Source: CAZAYP01 sp964489425 [NCBI: uncultured Verrucomicrobiota bacterium] (GTDB taxonomy: Bacteria > Verrucomicrobiota > Kiritimatiellia > RZYC01). Taken from it: a stretch of 25,137 nucleotides of DNA. The notes below the pieces were generated by a model. It worked only from the letters and a program-made list of their open reading frames with translations, was not told where the DNA came from and ran no database searches. Numbering within the stretch: the first letter of the stretch is position 1; every line of letters starts with the position of its first letter. The DNA lies in NCBI GenBank assembly GCA_964489425.1, contig CAZAYP010000073.1, forward strand, positions 1 to 25,137. Reading direction: 5' to 3'. The translations under genes and the position numbers were made by a program. Of this stretch, positions 1 through 7,608 are shown piece by piece.

Positions 1-34
1 AAGCATACGAGCTCCGGACACCCCAGAATATTCT

Positions 35-140
35 CCCGCAGAGCCGCTGAGGCGCAGGGGGACCCTTTCGCATTCATCCTGTCCGTCCTGTTCATCCATG
101 TTCATTCTGCCTCTGCTCTGCGTCACTGCGCCTCCGCGGG
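35..140. repeat. Imperfect inverted-repeat element (cgcagaggcgcag type)
   Basis: The arms at 35-56 and 119-140 are imperfect reverse complements ending in CCCGC and GCGGG. The spacer contains a 'catcctgtccgtcctgttcatcc' type stretch. Such low-complexity hairpin sequences are, in my knowledge, dispersed in intergenic DNA of PVC and some other phyla. No coding sequence is visible in it. Confidence 0.5.
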
Positions 141-284
141 AAACCATCCGGCATAAACCCGAAAATTGCATTTGTTCTCACGCCAAGACGCCAAGATCGC
201 GAAGCAGAATCAGATGGGATGTCCCTGCAAGCGCAAGAAACAGCCTTTTTCAAGGATTTTGGAGGGGCGCGCTTCGGATTCAGT
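141..284. other. Non-coding stretch downstream of the radical SAM gene
   Basis: No credible gene is seen. Positions 176-207 hold another dispersed-repeat-like string (cacgccaagacgccaagatcgcgaag). I see no hairpin followed by a T-run that could end the minus-strand gene stopping at 285. Confidence 0.4.
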
Positions 285-1757
285 TCACGTGCGCTCGCAA
301 ACCTTGCGGAAATGGTAGCCGCAGATAGCCAAGGTGATGGCCTTGGAAAAAAGCCGCGGATGTCGGAACTGTATCCAGCCCAACAGCTTCCAGTAATGCA
401 AGCGCTCCCGGCCGACAATGCCAAGCCGGTACAATGAGCGGAGGAACGCGAGGATATCCGCGCCTTGCATCGGGGTGCGCAACCTGGGCGGCTTGTATTC
501 CCGCAGCAGCGTCCGGATGCGCTGGTAGTAGTGTTCCGGGGCGTAAATGTGCTGCAGGATTTTCTTGTAGCCTTCGCGCAGGGTTTCCAGGCTCATGGCC
601 GGGATGATGTTGGTCGAGCCATCCGCGTTGTCGCCCGTGACCTCCCCGCGCAAGCGGCCTTCCTTCATCATGCGCGCGTATAGCCGCGTACCGGGCGGGG
701 CTTGCAACATCCCGACCATGGCGGTCACAATGCCGCTCTTCTGGATGAACTCGATTTGCCGCTGGAAAATGGACGGCCGGTCGCTGTCAAATCCGACGAT
801 GAAGCCCCCCTGCACCTGCAAGCCGGCGCGCTGGATTATTTTGACGTCCTCGACCAGATCGCGGTTCTTGTTTTGGTGTTTGCTGCATTCGGCCAGGCAA
901 TCCTCGTCCGGCGTCTCAATGCCGATGAACACCCCGTCAAACCCGGCTTCCACCATCATATCCATCAAGGGCGGGTCCTGGGCCAGGTTGATGGACGCCT
1001 CGGTGTTGAACGCAAATCCTTTTTTGCCCTGGCGCCAGGCGATCAGGGCTGGCAGCAGGTCGGTTTTCAGGAACGGCTTGTTCCCGATGAAGTTGTCGTC
1101 TACGAAAAAAACCGAGCCACGCCAGCCCTGGGCGTAGAGACCGTCCAACTCGGCAATAATTTGCTGCGACGTCTTGATGCGCACCCGGTGGCCCAGCAGG
1201 GCGGTGACATTGCAGAAATCGCAGTTGAACGGGCAGCCCCGGGAAAACTGGATGCCCATGCTGGCATAGCGTTTGTGGTTGAGCAGATCCCAGCGGGGCG
1301 CTGGCGTTTGGTGCAGGTCCGCGAACTGGTCGGTCGCATAGACCCGGCGCGGGTGGCCCTGCGCCCAATCGGAGAGGAACTCGGGCAGCGTCAGTTCGGC
1401 CTCGTTCAAGATGAAGTGATCCACCTCTGCGACCTGCTCCGTGGCGCTTTGGAACAACGGGCCGCCAGCCACAATGCGCAGGCCGGCCGCATGGCAGCGC
1501 GCAATGATCTGAAGGGCCGATTTCCGCTGAATCGCCATGGCGCTGACAAAGGCGCAGTCCGCCCAGGCCATGTCCTGGGGGGTGAGGTCGTGCACGTTGG
1601 TGTCCACCAGGCGCAAAGACCATGTGCGCGGCAGCAATGCCGCCACGGTCAGCAACCCGAGCGGCGGCAGCGCCGCCCGTTTGCCCACGAACGCCAGCGC
1701 ATGCTTATAACTCCAAAAGGTGTCCGGAAACTCGGGATAAATCAAAAGGATATTCAT
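285..1757 (-). CDS. B12-binding domain/radical SAM protein
   Basis: This 490-residue protein has the layout of cobalamin-binding radical SAM enzymes. An N-terminal Rossmann-like B12-binding region spans about residues 1-140. The radical SAM core follows, with the cluster motif CPFNCDFC supplying C175, C179 and C182 for the [4Fe-4S] cluster. A C-terminal region like DUF4070 completes it. Such enzymes perform SAM radical chemistry, often methylation of unreactive carbons; the substrate cannot be read from sequence. Relatives include hopanoid C-2 methylase-like proteins, but I would not assign HpnP. The start at 1757 is supported by GAGGAG eight bases upstream. The gene is monocistronic as seen, downstream of the response regulator on the same strand, with its own promoter-like element at 1783-1827. 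Confidence 0.88.
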   Translation of the reverse strand: MNILLIYPEFPDTFWSYKHALAFVGKRAALPPLGLLTVAALLPRTWSLRLVDTNVHDLTPQDMAWADCAFVSAMAIQRKSALQIIARCHAAGLRIVAGGPLFQSATEQVAEVDHFILNEAELTLPEFLSDWAQGHPRRVYATDQFADLHQTPAPRWDLLNHKRYASMGIQFSRGCPFNCDFCNVTALLGHRVRIKTSQQIIAELDGLYAQGWRGSVFFVDDNFIGNKPFLKTDLLPALIAWRQGKKGFAFNTEASINLAQDPPLMDMMVEAGFDGVFIGIETPDEDCLAECSKHQNKNRDLVEDVKIIQRAGLQVQGGFIVGFDSDRPSIFQRQIEFIQKSGIVTAMVGMLQAPPGTRLYARMMKEGRLRGEVTGDNADGSTNIIPAMSLETLREGYKKILQHIYAPEHYYQRIRTLLREYKPPRLRTPMQGADILAFLRSLYRLGIVGRERLHYWKLLGWIQFRHPRLFSKAITLAICGYHFRKVCERT

Positions 1758-1782
1758 GACACACGCTCCTCTTTTTGAAAAC

Positions 1783-1827
1783 AGACTGCGCGATCCGGCG
1801 CAGGATCGCCATGGGGTCTAACCCTAC
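1783..1827 (-). promoter_or_regulatory. Promoter with conserved TAGGGTTANACCCCATGG element (copy A)
   Basis: On the minus strand the 20-mer at 1827-1808 reads GTAGGGTTAGACCCCATGGC. Nineteen bases later comes CAGTCT (1788-1783), which fits an A2/T6 -10 box. The predicted start of transcription is near 1776, about 19 nt before the radical SAM ATG at 1757. The same element with the same spacing occurs four more times in this window. The core GGGT-NNN-ACCC is an inverted repeat centred roughly where class II activators bind. Confidence 0.7.
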
Positions 1828-1902
1828 CATGCAGCAGCGGATCTTTGCGTGCCGCCGCGGCCGCCATGCGGGTTTGGATCGCAACGCCAGCCGGGCCGGC
1901 GG

Positions 1903-2580
1903 CTACACGATGGTCAGGTTGACGCCGCCTTCAATGATACCTGCGGCCATGGCGTACCGGGTCAGCCCCGCGGTGTCGTGGATATCGAGCTTATGCATGA
2001 GGTGGTCCCGGTGCTTTTCGACCGTCTTGACGCTGATCCCCAGGTCCGCCCCGATTTGCTTGTTGGCCCGGCCCTCCGCCACCAACTGGAGCACCTCCGT
2101 CTCCCTGGAGGTCAGGCGCACGGCCTGCGCCTTGATCCGCCCCTCGCGATCCAGCGCCTGCTGCCGGTTGCGATCGCGATGGCGGGCAATCGAGGGGCTC
2201 AGGTAAATGGCCCCGCTATAGACTTCCCGGATCGCATCGAACAGCATGTGCGCGGAGTTGTGCTTCAGCAGAAACCCGGTCGCGCCGACGTCCAACGCCT
2301 GCTCGACGTAGGCGTAGTCGCTATGCGCGGAAAGAATGACCACCTTGGTGGCGGGCAGGGTCTTGAGAATTTGCCGGGTGGCTTCCAAGCCGTTAAGCTC
2401 GGGCATGGCGATATCCATGACCACCACGTCGGGCCGCAGTTTCACGGCCATGGCCACGGCTTGGCGGCCGTTTTCCGCCTCGCCGAGCAACTCGAACCCG
2501 GCTTCAGAAATCAGCAAATTTCGGAATCCTTCCCGGACGACAACGTGATCTTCCACCAGCAGGATCGTGATATTTTTCAT
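1903..2580 (-). CDS. NarL/FixJ-family response regulator
   Basis: The protein has 225 residues: a receiver domain at about 1-120 and a LuxR-type helix-turn-helix at about 155-215. Receiver landmarks are the acidic pair E10/D11, phospho-acceptor D56 in VVMDIAMP, S84 and K106. The DNA-binding part has the family pattern LTSRETEVL...GISVKTVEKHRDHLMHKL. It should be phosphorylated by the kinase encoded immediately upstream: the two genes overlap by four bases (ATGA at 2577-2580), so they are co-translated. It is the only DNA-binding regulator in the window and is therefore the best candidate to bind the repeated palindromic promoter element, one copy of which heads its own operon. That link is inference. 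Confidence 0.93.
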   Translation of the reverse strand: MKNITILLVEDHVVVREGFRNLLISEAGFELLGEAENGRQAVAMAVKLRPDVVVMDIAMPELNGLEATRQILKTLPATKVVILSAHSDYAYVEQALDVGATGFLLKHNSAHMLFDAIREVYSGAIYLSPSIARHRDRNRQQALDREGRIKAQAVRLTSRETEVLQLVAEGRANKQIGADLGISVKTVEKHRDHLMHKLDIHDTAGLTRYAMAAGIIEGGVNLTIV

Positions 2581-3755
2581 GGACTTGGCCCGGGCACCCG
2601 GTCTCCTTGGGCCGCGCTTTTTTTCCGCTTTAAGCCGTTGTGGGCCGGGATATCCGCCCGGATCGTCGTGCCCTGGCCCGGCGCGGACTCGATGCTGAAC
2701 TGCCCGCCGACCATCTCCACCCGCTCCCGCATGCCAAGAAGCCCCAGCCGTTGCTTCCCCTTGGAGCGCATAATGCTCTGCACATCGAAAGACTGGCCGT
2801 TGTCCTGGATGGCCAAGCCGATGGTCCGGCCGCGCTGCTGGATGTCCACGGTTACCCGGGTGGCTTGGGCGTGCCGCACGGCATTGGTCAGCGCTTCCTG
2901 GGTCACGCGGTACATCACCGTGCGCCGGGCGTTGTCCAACTGTTCCACCCCGGCGTAGATCCGCATGTGCACCCGGATGCGCGTCCGCTTCACAATGCTT
3001 TTGACAAAGGAATGGAGGGCGGGGATCAACCCCAGGTCGTCCAGGATCGTCGGCCGCAAGTTGCGGGCGAAGCGGTGCACGATGTTCACCGACTTTTCCA
3101 CCAGCCGCTGCGTGTTGGCAATTTTCCGGCGGATGTCCGCGGTATTGATCGTGGCCGCGTGCTTGAGCGCCACCAATTCCAAGTTGATGCCGGTCAGGAC
3201 CTGGGCCACCTCATCGTGCAGTTCCCGGCTGATCTTCTTGCGCTCCTCCTCCTGGGCCAGCAGGAGCTGGCGGGACAACGAGCGCAATTGCTCCTGCAGG
3301 TGCTGCGACTGCACCAGCAACCGGCTGTAATGCTGCTCGCTCTTCTTGAGCGAACTTTCCGCGGCCAGGCGCCGGACAATTTCCTGTTTCAGCTGCTGGT
3401 TGGCGGTGACCAGCGCCACGCTGCGTTGGTGGAGGCTGCGGTTGAGGTGGCCAAGCCGCAGGTTGGATTCGCGCGCCGTGCGATGGCTGTTTTCGATGGG
3501 GCTCAGGGCCGCGGCAAAAAAATATCCGGCCCGCCGGATCATGTCCGCCTGGACGCCCGCCGGGCCACCGGGCAACACCAGGGGAACCAGGGCCAACTCA
3601 TGGACCCGGGCCAGGTCCAGGGTTTCCAGCCCAAGGGCCAGAGCCTGGCGGCCCAGGATCTGCGCCGGGCGGACACTGGCCTTTGGACCGCGCTGCAAAA
3701 AGTTGCGCAAGGCCGGCTGGTATCGTCGTAGCAACTCTTTGGTTTTACTTTTCAT
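2577..3755 (-). CDS. Sensor histidine kinase, HisKA_3/HATPase_c type (NarX-like)
   Basis: This is a 392-residue cytoplasmic kinase with no clear membrane segment. Residues 1-100 form a helical sensor-like domain. A coiled-coil region spans about 105-170. The dimerisation and phospho-acceptor domain has the H-box KISRELHDEVAQVLTG with His180. The ATPase domain shows the N-box QEALTNAVRHA (about 287-297), the G1 box DNGQSFD and the G2 region GLLGMRERV. The lack of transmembrane helices suggests an intracellular signal or a soluble partner. The downstream response regulator overlaps it by four bases. Upstream, 14 bases away, is a paralogue without an ATPase domain. The ribosome-binding site before 3755 is weak, suggesting translational coupling to the upstream gene. 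Confidence 0.92.
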   Translation of the reverse strand: MKSKTKELLRRYQPALRNFLQRGPKASVRPAQILGRQALALGLETLDLARVHELALVPLVLPGGPAGVQADMIRRAGYFFAAALSPIENSHRTARESNLRLGHLNRSLHQRSVALVTANQQLKQEIVRRLAAESSLKKSEQHYSRLLVQSQHLQEQLRSLSRQLLLAQEEERKKISRELHDEVAQVLTGINLELVALKHAATINTADIRRKIANTQRLVEKSVNIVHRFARNLRPTILDDLGLIPALHSFVKSIVKRTRIRVHMRIYAGVEQLDNARRTVMYRVTQEALTNAVRHAQATRVTVDIQQRGRTIGLAIQDNGQSFDVQSIMRSKGKQRLGLLGMRERVEMVGGQFSIESAPGQGTTIRADIPAHNGLKRKKSAAQGDRVPGPSP

Positions 3756-3769
3756 GCCAGGCTACCGAA

Positions 3770-4468
3770 TCACTGCACAAACCGTCTTAGAATACGCATG
3801 GATTTTACCACCAACCGCTGCATGTTGGCCATGTCGTTTTTCAGCCCGGCGGCGTTGACCGTGGTCTCCACCTTGGTCGTCAGCAGCCGGACCTGGATGC
3901 CCACCAGCATCTGGGCGATGTCGTCGTGCAAATCGCGGCTGATTTTCCTGCGTTTTTCTTCCTGCGCCACAAGCAACCGGCGCGTCAACCGCCGCAACCG
4001 ATCCTGAAGGATCCGGGCTTTCTTCAACAGCTCGACATGGCGCCGGCCGCTTTGCTGGGAAGCCTTTTCCGCGGCCACCCGCTGGCGGATGCCCCGTTGC
4101 AGGCGCCACCGCGAGGTGGCCAGGGTCCGCGTCCGCCGCGCCAGCACCTGGTTCAGGCGATTGATGCGGATCCGGCTGCTCCGGGCGGCGCGATGGGTTT
4201 GTTCGATCGGCGTGACCATCATGGCGAAAAATTGTTCCGCCCGGCGGGCCTGGCTGGCATGGCCATCCCCGGCGCGGGCCGGCCGTACCAGGCGGGCGAC
4301 GGCCCGCTCATGCAGCTTCATGACGTCCATGGTGTCCAGGCCAAGCGCCACGGCCTGCCGCCCCAACGCCTGCGCGGACGCTGCGCCGGAACCCGCTCCG
4401 CGCTGCAGGTGCTGTTGCAAGGCGGCCAGGTAACTCCGCGCCCATGTAGCCTTGTTCGCCATCGTCAT
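3770..4468 (-). CDS. ATPase-less histidine-kinase paralogue (sensor plus HisKA_3 only)
   Basis: The product is about 232 residues and parallels the first 230 residues of the kinase at 2577-3755. Both share an ALGRQA(V/L)ALGL(D/E)T sensor-like N-terminus, a coiled coil, and the H-box KISRDLHDDIAQMLVG with the phosphorylatable His (about residue 181). It stops just after the second dimerisation helix (RRFVQ), so it cannot bind ATP. The end is clean and the next gene starts 14 bases later, so this looks like a maintained short protein rather than a fresh frameshift. It may heterodimerise with the full kinase or act as a phosphotransfer or decoy protein (inference). The reading frame is open back to a GTG at 4507, but that codon lies inside the predicted -10 box, so the ATG at 4468 (or 4462) is preferred. 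No ideal Shine-Dalgarno sequence is present. Confidence 0.82.
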   Translation of the reverse strand: MTMANKATWARSYLAALQQHLQRGAGSGAASAQALGRQAVALGLDTMDVMKLHERAVARLVRPARAGDGHASQARRAEQFFAMMVTPIEQTHRAARSSRIRINRLNQVLARRTRTLATSRWRLQRGIRQRVAAEKASQQSGRRHVELLKKARILQDRLRRLTRRLLVAQEEKRRKISRDLHDDIAQMLVGIQVRLLTTKVETTVNAAGLKNDMANMQRLVVKSMRILRRFVQ

Positions 4469-4505
4469 CCCGTGATTCTTAAATTCTTCCTTACTTTCCA
4501 GAACC

Positions 4506-4550
4506 ACTATCGCCCGGCCCGCATTTACGTTCCATGGGGTATAACCCTAC
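4506..4550 (-). promoter_or_regulatory. Promoter of the two-component operon, conserved element copy B
   Basis: The minus-strand 20-mer at 4550-4531 reads GTAGGGTTATACCCCATGGA and is followed after exactly 19 bases by GATAGT (4511-4506) as the -10 box. A weak -35-like TGGAAC sits 17 bases before it. Predicted transcription starts near 4499 and runs through the ATPase-less paralogue, the kinase and the response regulator. If the response regulator binds here, the operon is autoregulated. Confidence 0.75.
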
Positions 4551-4620
4551 CCCGCCATCACCTTGCCACGCAGCCGGTCACCTGCTATGAAATGCTCCTG
4601 ATCGGCTGGCCTTGCGGCAG

Positions 4621-4665
4621 GTAGGGTTACACCCCATGGAGGGGGAACAACAAGGGGCGCAAGAT
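4621..4665 (+). promoter_or_regulatory. Divergent promoter of the lipoprotein operon, conserved element copy C
   Basis: The plus-strand 20-mer at 4621-4640 reads GTAGGGTTACACCCCATGGA, with CAAGAT at 4660-4665 after 19 bases. It faces away from copy B, with 70 bases between the two elements. Predicted transcription starts near 4672, giving a leader of about 43 nt to the ATG at 4715. Confidence 0.75.
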
Positions 4666-4714
4666 ATCCGGCGAAGAGTTAGAGAACCGAGACAAACCAA
4701 GAGGAGGAATGCGT

Positions 4715-5065
4715 ATGAAGATCAAGATGACCCGCGTTCTGGGTGCCGTGGCCGTTGCGGGGATCGTGGCGCTGGGGGCCTGCACACAGAAAGCCAATTC
4801 AGAGCCGACCCAACCCGCCGGAGTCGCGGAGAAAACCGGCGCGGCCTTGGATCAGGCCGTGGTAAAAACCGTGGCCGTCGCCACCAACATCGCCGCCCAT
4901 ACCGTCGCCGTGGCCACCAATATCGCCGCGCAAACCACCGAGGCGGCCAAAGCAACCGCCGCGGCGGCCAAAGACGGAGCCAACCTGGTGGTCGAGAAAA
5001 CCGGCGTAGCCTTGGAGAAAGCCGGTGGCGCCGTGAAGCAGACGGGCGCCGATATGCAGAAATAG
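4715..5065 (+). CDS. Small alanine-rich lipoprotein
   Basis: The 116-residue product starts with a lysine/arginine n-region and a hydrophobic stretch ending in the lipobox LGAC, which predicts lipidation at Cys23 and envelope anchoring. The mature part is Ala/Lys/Thr-rich and probably helical. It contains an internal duplication of a TVAVATNIAA unit and repeated EKTG(A/V)AL segments, resembling small stress-induced or apolipophorin-like helical proteins. Function is unknown. An ATG also occurs at 4709, but GAGGAGG at 4701-4707 is ideally spaced (7 nt) for the ATG at 4715. It is the first gene of a three-gene cluster headed by element copy C. Confidence 0.78.
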   Translation: MKIKMTRVLGAVAVAGIVALGACTQKANSEPTQPAGVAEKTGAALDQAVVKTVAVATNIAAHTVAVATNIAAQTTEAAKATAAAAKDGANLVVEKTGVALEKAGGAVKQTGADMQK

Positions 5066-5148
5066 GCGCGGCATTCCCCGCAGGCGCCGGGGCCGGCGCC
5101 CCGGCGGAAAGCAAGCGGAACACGGCCCCAGGATAAGGAGCGTGCCCA

Positions 5149-5430
5149 ATGCAGCTATTGCCAGCACACACAAGAAAAATGGCGCAGTTCGAACTGGCGG
5201 CGGAACCGGGAAGCCACGTGTTTGTGGCCGGCACGTTCAACCACTGGAGCCCGACCGCAAGCCCGCTGAAGGACAACCCGGACAGCGGGCATTACAAGGC
5301 CGCCCTGCGCGTGCCTTCCGGGACCCACGAATACAAATTCGTGGTCAATGGTGTCTGGACCCAGGATCCCAACTGCGCCGTCTGTGCCGCTAACGGCCTG
5401 GGATCCATGAACAGCATCCGGCATATCTGA
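5149..5430 (+). CDS. Stand-alone CBM48/AMPK-type glycogen-binding domain protein
   Basis: The 93-residue product consists almost entirely of one early-set carbohydrate-binding module of the isoamylase-N/AMPK-beta type. Visible hallmarks are VFVAGTFNHWSP, the PLKDN turn, GHYKAALRVPSGTHEYKFVVNG and a trailing WTQDPN. Such modules bind alpha-glucans such as glycogen. No catalytic domain is attached, so a targeting or sensing role is likely. The start is backed by AAGGAG eight bases upstream of the ATG. It sits 83 bases after the lipoprotein gene on the same strand and probably shares its transcript. The final residues (CAVCAANGLGSMNSIRHI) match the short tail seen in such solitary modules. Confidence 0.85.
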   Translation: MQLLPAHTRKMAQFELAAEPGSHVFVAGTFNHWSPTASPLKDNPDSGHYKAALRVPSGTHEYKFVVNGVWTQDPNCAVCAANGLGSMNSIRHI

Positions 5431-5454
5431 AAGCGCTCAATGCGGGAGAAGAAC

Positions 5455-5859
5455 ATGAAAACATCTGCGGGGTTGTGGATTGATCATCGAAAAGCCGTGA
5501 TTGCAATTATCTCGGCCAACGGGGAAGAAACGCTGGAGATCAGGTCCAACGTCGATAAGCAGTTGGGCCGTTCGGCCGGGGCGCGGTCCACCACGCCCTA
5601 CGAGCCACAGCTAGTCCCGGCCGACGACTCGCGCGAACGGCGGTTCACGGGAGAACTCCACCGCTACTACGATGTGGTGATCGCGGCGATTCATGATGCC
5701 GAAGCCATTCTGATCTTTGGCCCCGGCGAAGCCAAAGGCGAACTCAAGAAACGGCTTGAGCACGCCAACCTTGGGGAACGCATCCAGACCATAGAAACGA
5801 CCGACAAAATGACGGATCGCCAGATCGCCGCGAAAGTTCGCGAGCATTTCCACGGCTAA
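5455..5859 (+). CDS. Host-attachment/eRF1-domain-like protein
   Basis: The 134-residue product begins MKTSAGLWIDHRKAVIAIIS and continues with YEPQLVPADDS, FTGELHRYYDVVI, ILIFGPGEAKGELKKRLE and TDKMTDRQIAAKVREHF. I recognise this as a widespread family usually annotated as hypothetical, translational-machinery or host-attachment protein, related to eRF1 domain 3. It is often seen in stress-related gene clusters. Biochemical function is unproven. The chosen ATG at 5455 follows GGGAG at a six-base distance; an upstream in-frame start at 5440 is less well placed. It is the last gene of the lipoprotein/CBM48 cluster, 24 bases after the CBM48 gene. Confidence 0.78.
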   Translation: MKTSAGLWIDHRKAVIAIISANGEETLEIRSNVDKQLGRSAGARSTTPYEPQLVPADDSRERRFTGELHRYYDVVIAAIHDAEAILIFGPGEAKGELKKRLEHANLGERIQTIETTDKMTDRQIAAKVREHFHG

Positions 5860-5883
5860 ACGCGGAAGGAATTCGGCAAAGGC

Positions 5884-5975
5884 AGAACCACGGATGGACG
5901 CGGATGAACGCGGATGGGGATCGGGAGGATTGGATTTGTTCTTATCCGTGTTCATCTGCGTTTATCCGCGGTTCT
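5884..5975. repeat. Inverted-repeat element (accacggatgaacgcggat type)
   Basis: Two 32-base arms, 5884-5915 and 5944-5975, match as reverse complements at 27 of 32 positions around a 28-base spacer. They end in AGAACC and GGTTCT. This could fold into a long hairpin. The sequence type is a familiar dispersed intergenic repeat in PVC genomes. No protein is encoded. It lies between the host-attachment-like gene and the IS4 insertion. Confidence 0.65.
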
Positions 5976-6046
5976 CTTCCGCGCGGTTCGTGTTGATTAC
6001 CCGTTTCCACTCCAGCCGAGCACGGCGGAAGTTGAGGATTAGGCCC

Positions 6047-7495
6047 ACTGTCATCCCATAGGCGGGCAAAAAAGTTGGAAAGAATTTTCTGAACCTGCCA
6101 CAAGGCAGGGATGAAAAAAGCCAAAAAACTCAATCCAACGCGGCATCCTTACACCATCATCAAGCAGGTATGCAATCTGATTCCTGGACATATGGTATCC
6201 AACCTGGCCAAGGAGCATGGCATTGAAGAGCCATGTCGAACCTTCGACGAATGGAGTCACGTGGTGACGTTGTGCACGGCCCAGTTGACCCATGCGCTTG
6301 GGCTCAATGATGTCTGCGACAATCTGCAGCAGCATCGCGCCATGCTGGCGACGATTCGTGGGGCCACGCCCCCGACACGGAACAATCTATCGCTCGCCAA
6401 CAAGATCCGCACGGCGGGCATGGCCGAGGCCTTGTACTGGAAGATGCTGGAGCACCTGCAAAGCGTAAGTCCGAAGTTTGCCAAGGGGCGCGGGCGTGGG
6501 TACATGAAACGATTCAAGGCGGCGATTCACGCCGTAGACTCAACGACGATCCAGTTGGTGGCCAATTGCATGGATTGGGCCAAGCATCGGCGCCGCAAAG
6601 CGGCAGCCAAGTGTCATTTGCGCTTGAACCTGCAGAGCTTTCTCCCGAGTTGCGCGGTGATCGATACGGCCAAGCATCATGATTCCAAGCAGGCTTGGAA
6701 GCTGTGCGCGGCGCTGCGGGAAGGCGAAATCGCCCTATTTGACAAGGCCTACGTGGACTTCGACCACCTGGCGGATTTGCACCAGCGCGGGGTGTGGTGG
6801 GTGACCCGGGCGAAAACCAACCTGCAGTATCAGGTGGTCCGGAAACTCAAGACCACGGACAATCCGCGGATCTTGAGCGCCGAGGTGATTCAGCTGACCG
6901 GCGTCAAGACGCAGCGGGAATATCCGCACGAGTTGCGGCGGGTCCGGGCCTTGGAGGAAGTGAATGGCAAAGAAGTGGAACTGGTCTTTCTGAGCAACTA
7001 CCTGACCTGGAGCGCGACCAGCGTGGTCGAACTGTATCGCTGCCGGTGGGACATCGAGGTGTTCTTCAAGGAGATCAAGCAGACCCTCCAACTGGCTGAC
7101 TTTCTCGGCCAAAGCGCCAACGCGGTGCGCTGGCAAGTGTGGATGGGTTTGCTGGTGCACCTGCTCTTGCGGTATCTGGCGTTCCTGCATACTTGGGCCC
7201 ACAGTTTCACCCGCAGCTTCACCGTGATTCGGGCCGCGTTGTGGAATCGCTGGTGTCTGCAGAGCCTGCTCAAAAGCTATGGGACAGCCGGCGGCCACTT
7301 CCGTATGTTGGCGCGGCCCGAACAGGCGTATTTACCGGGCCTGGCCCCGGTCGGAGAATAAACCTGTGCGACAGCCAATCGCCATCCAGCAAACACCCCG
7401 CAGCGAAATCGTAAATGCATTCCGGGCCAAGGGGTGAAAAATATTAGGGAATCGGCCGCCTAAACCGAGATTTCAGAGTGCTATGGGATGACAGT
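6047..7495 (+). mobile_element. IS4-family insertion sequence, complete
   Basis: Perfect 15-bp terminal inverted repeats (ACTGTCATCCCATAG at 6047-6061 and its complement at 7481-7495) bound a 1449-bp element with one intact transposase gene. The bases directly outside the ends do not form a target-site duplication (left ...TTAGGCCC, right AACATTTT...). The element may be old, or its flanks may have recombined. Confidence 0.85.
6111..7361 (+). CDS. IS4-family DDE transposase with DUF4372 N-terminus
   Basis: The transposase is 416 residues and intact. The N-terminal DUF4372-type domain is followed by the DDE core: D143 in AVDSTTIQ, D211 in LFDKAYVDF, and E316 in the signature Y309-x2-R312-x3-E316-x6-K323. 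This YREK arrangement defines the IS4 family. It catalyses cut-and-paste movement of the surrounding element by acting on its terminal inverted repeats. No frameshift or stop interrupts the frame, so it may still be active. Confidence 0.95.
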   Translation: MKKAKKLNPTRHPYTIIKQVCNLIPGHMVSNLAKEHGIEEPCRTFDEWSHVVTLCTAQLTHALGLNDVCDNLQQHRAMLATIRGATPPTRNNLSLANKIRTAGMAEALYWKMLEHLQSVSPKFAKGRGRGYMKRFKAAIHAVDSTTIQLVANCMDWAKHRRRKAAAKCHLRLNLQSFLPSCAVIDTAKHHDSKQAWKLCAALREGEIALFDKAYVDFDHLADLHQRGVWWVTRAKTNLQYQVVRKLKTTDNPRILSAEVIQLTGVKTQREYPHELRRVRALEEVNGKEVELVFLSNYLTWSATSVVELYRCRWDIEVFFKEIKQTLQLADFLGQSANAVRWQVWMGLLVHLLLRYLAFLHTWAHSFTRSFTVIRAALWNRWCLQSLLKSYGTAGGHFRMLARPEQAYLPGLAPVGE

Positions 7496-7574
7496 AACAT
7501 TTTGAACACGACCAATACGGATTTAGGGCGTGGACATCATGCTTGTTTGGACGAAGTGGATGAAGTGCTTTCGC

Positions 7575-7602
7575 TTGTGTAGGCCTCGAGTTGTTGTAGT
7601 AT
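7575..7602 (+). promoter_or_regulatory. Possible promoter of the exporter operon
   Basis: TTGTGT (7575-7580) and TAGTAT (7597-7602) are 16 bases apart, just before the CDF gene. The predicted transcription start falls at about the ATG at 7609, and no ribosome-binding site precedes that ATG. A leaderless mRNA is therefore possible. The -35 match is weak. Confidence 0.3.
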
Positions 7603-7608
7603 CACGGC

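Noticed and set aside
702-3731. Plus-strand frames of 358-369 codons opposite the radical SAM, regulator and kinase genes
   Set aside because: Their translations are low-complexity His/Gln/Gly-rich shadows; the minus-strand products carry all conserved motifs.
4469-4507. GTG start at 4507 for the ATPase-less kinase paralogue
   Set aside because: It lies inside the predicted -10 box and upstream of the expected transcript start; ATG at 4468 or 4462 fits better.
4531-4640. The repeated element as an intrinsic terminator
   Set aside because: The arms are only 4 bp, there is no T-run, and all copies sit upstream of genes with a constant distance to a -10 hexamer.
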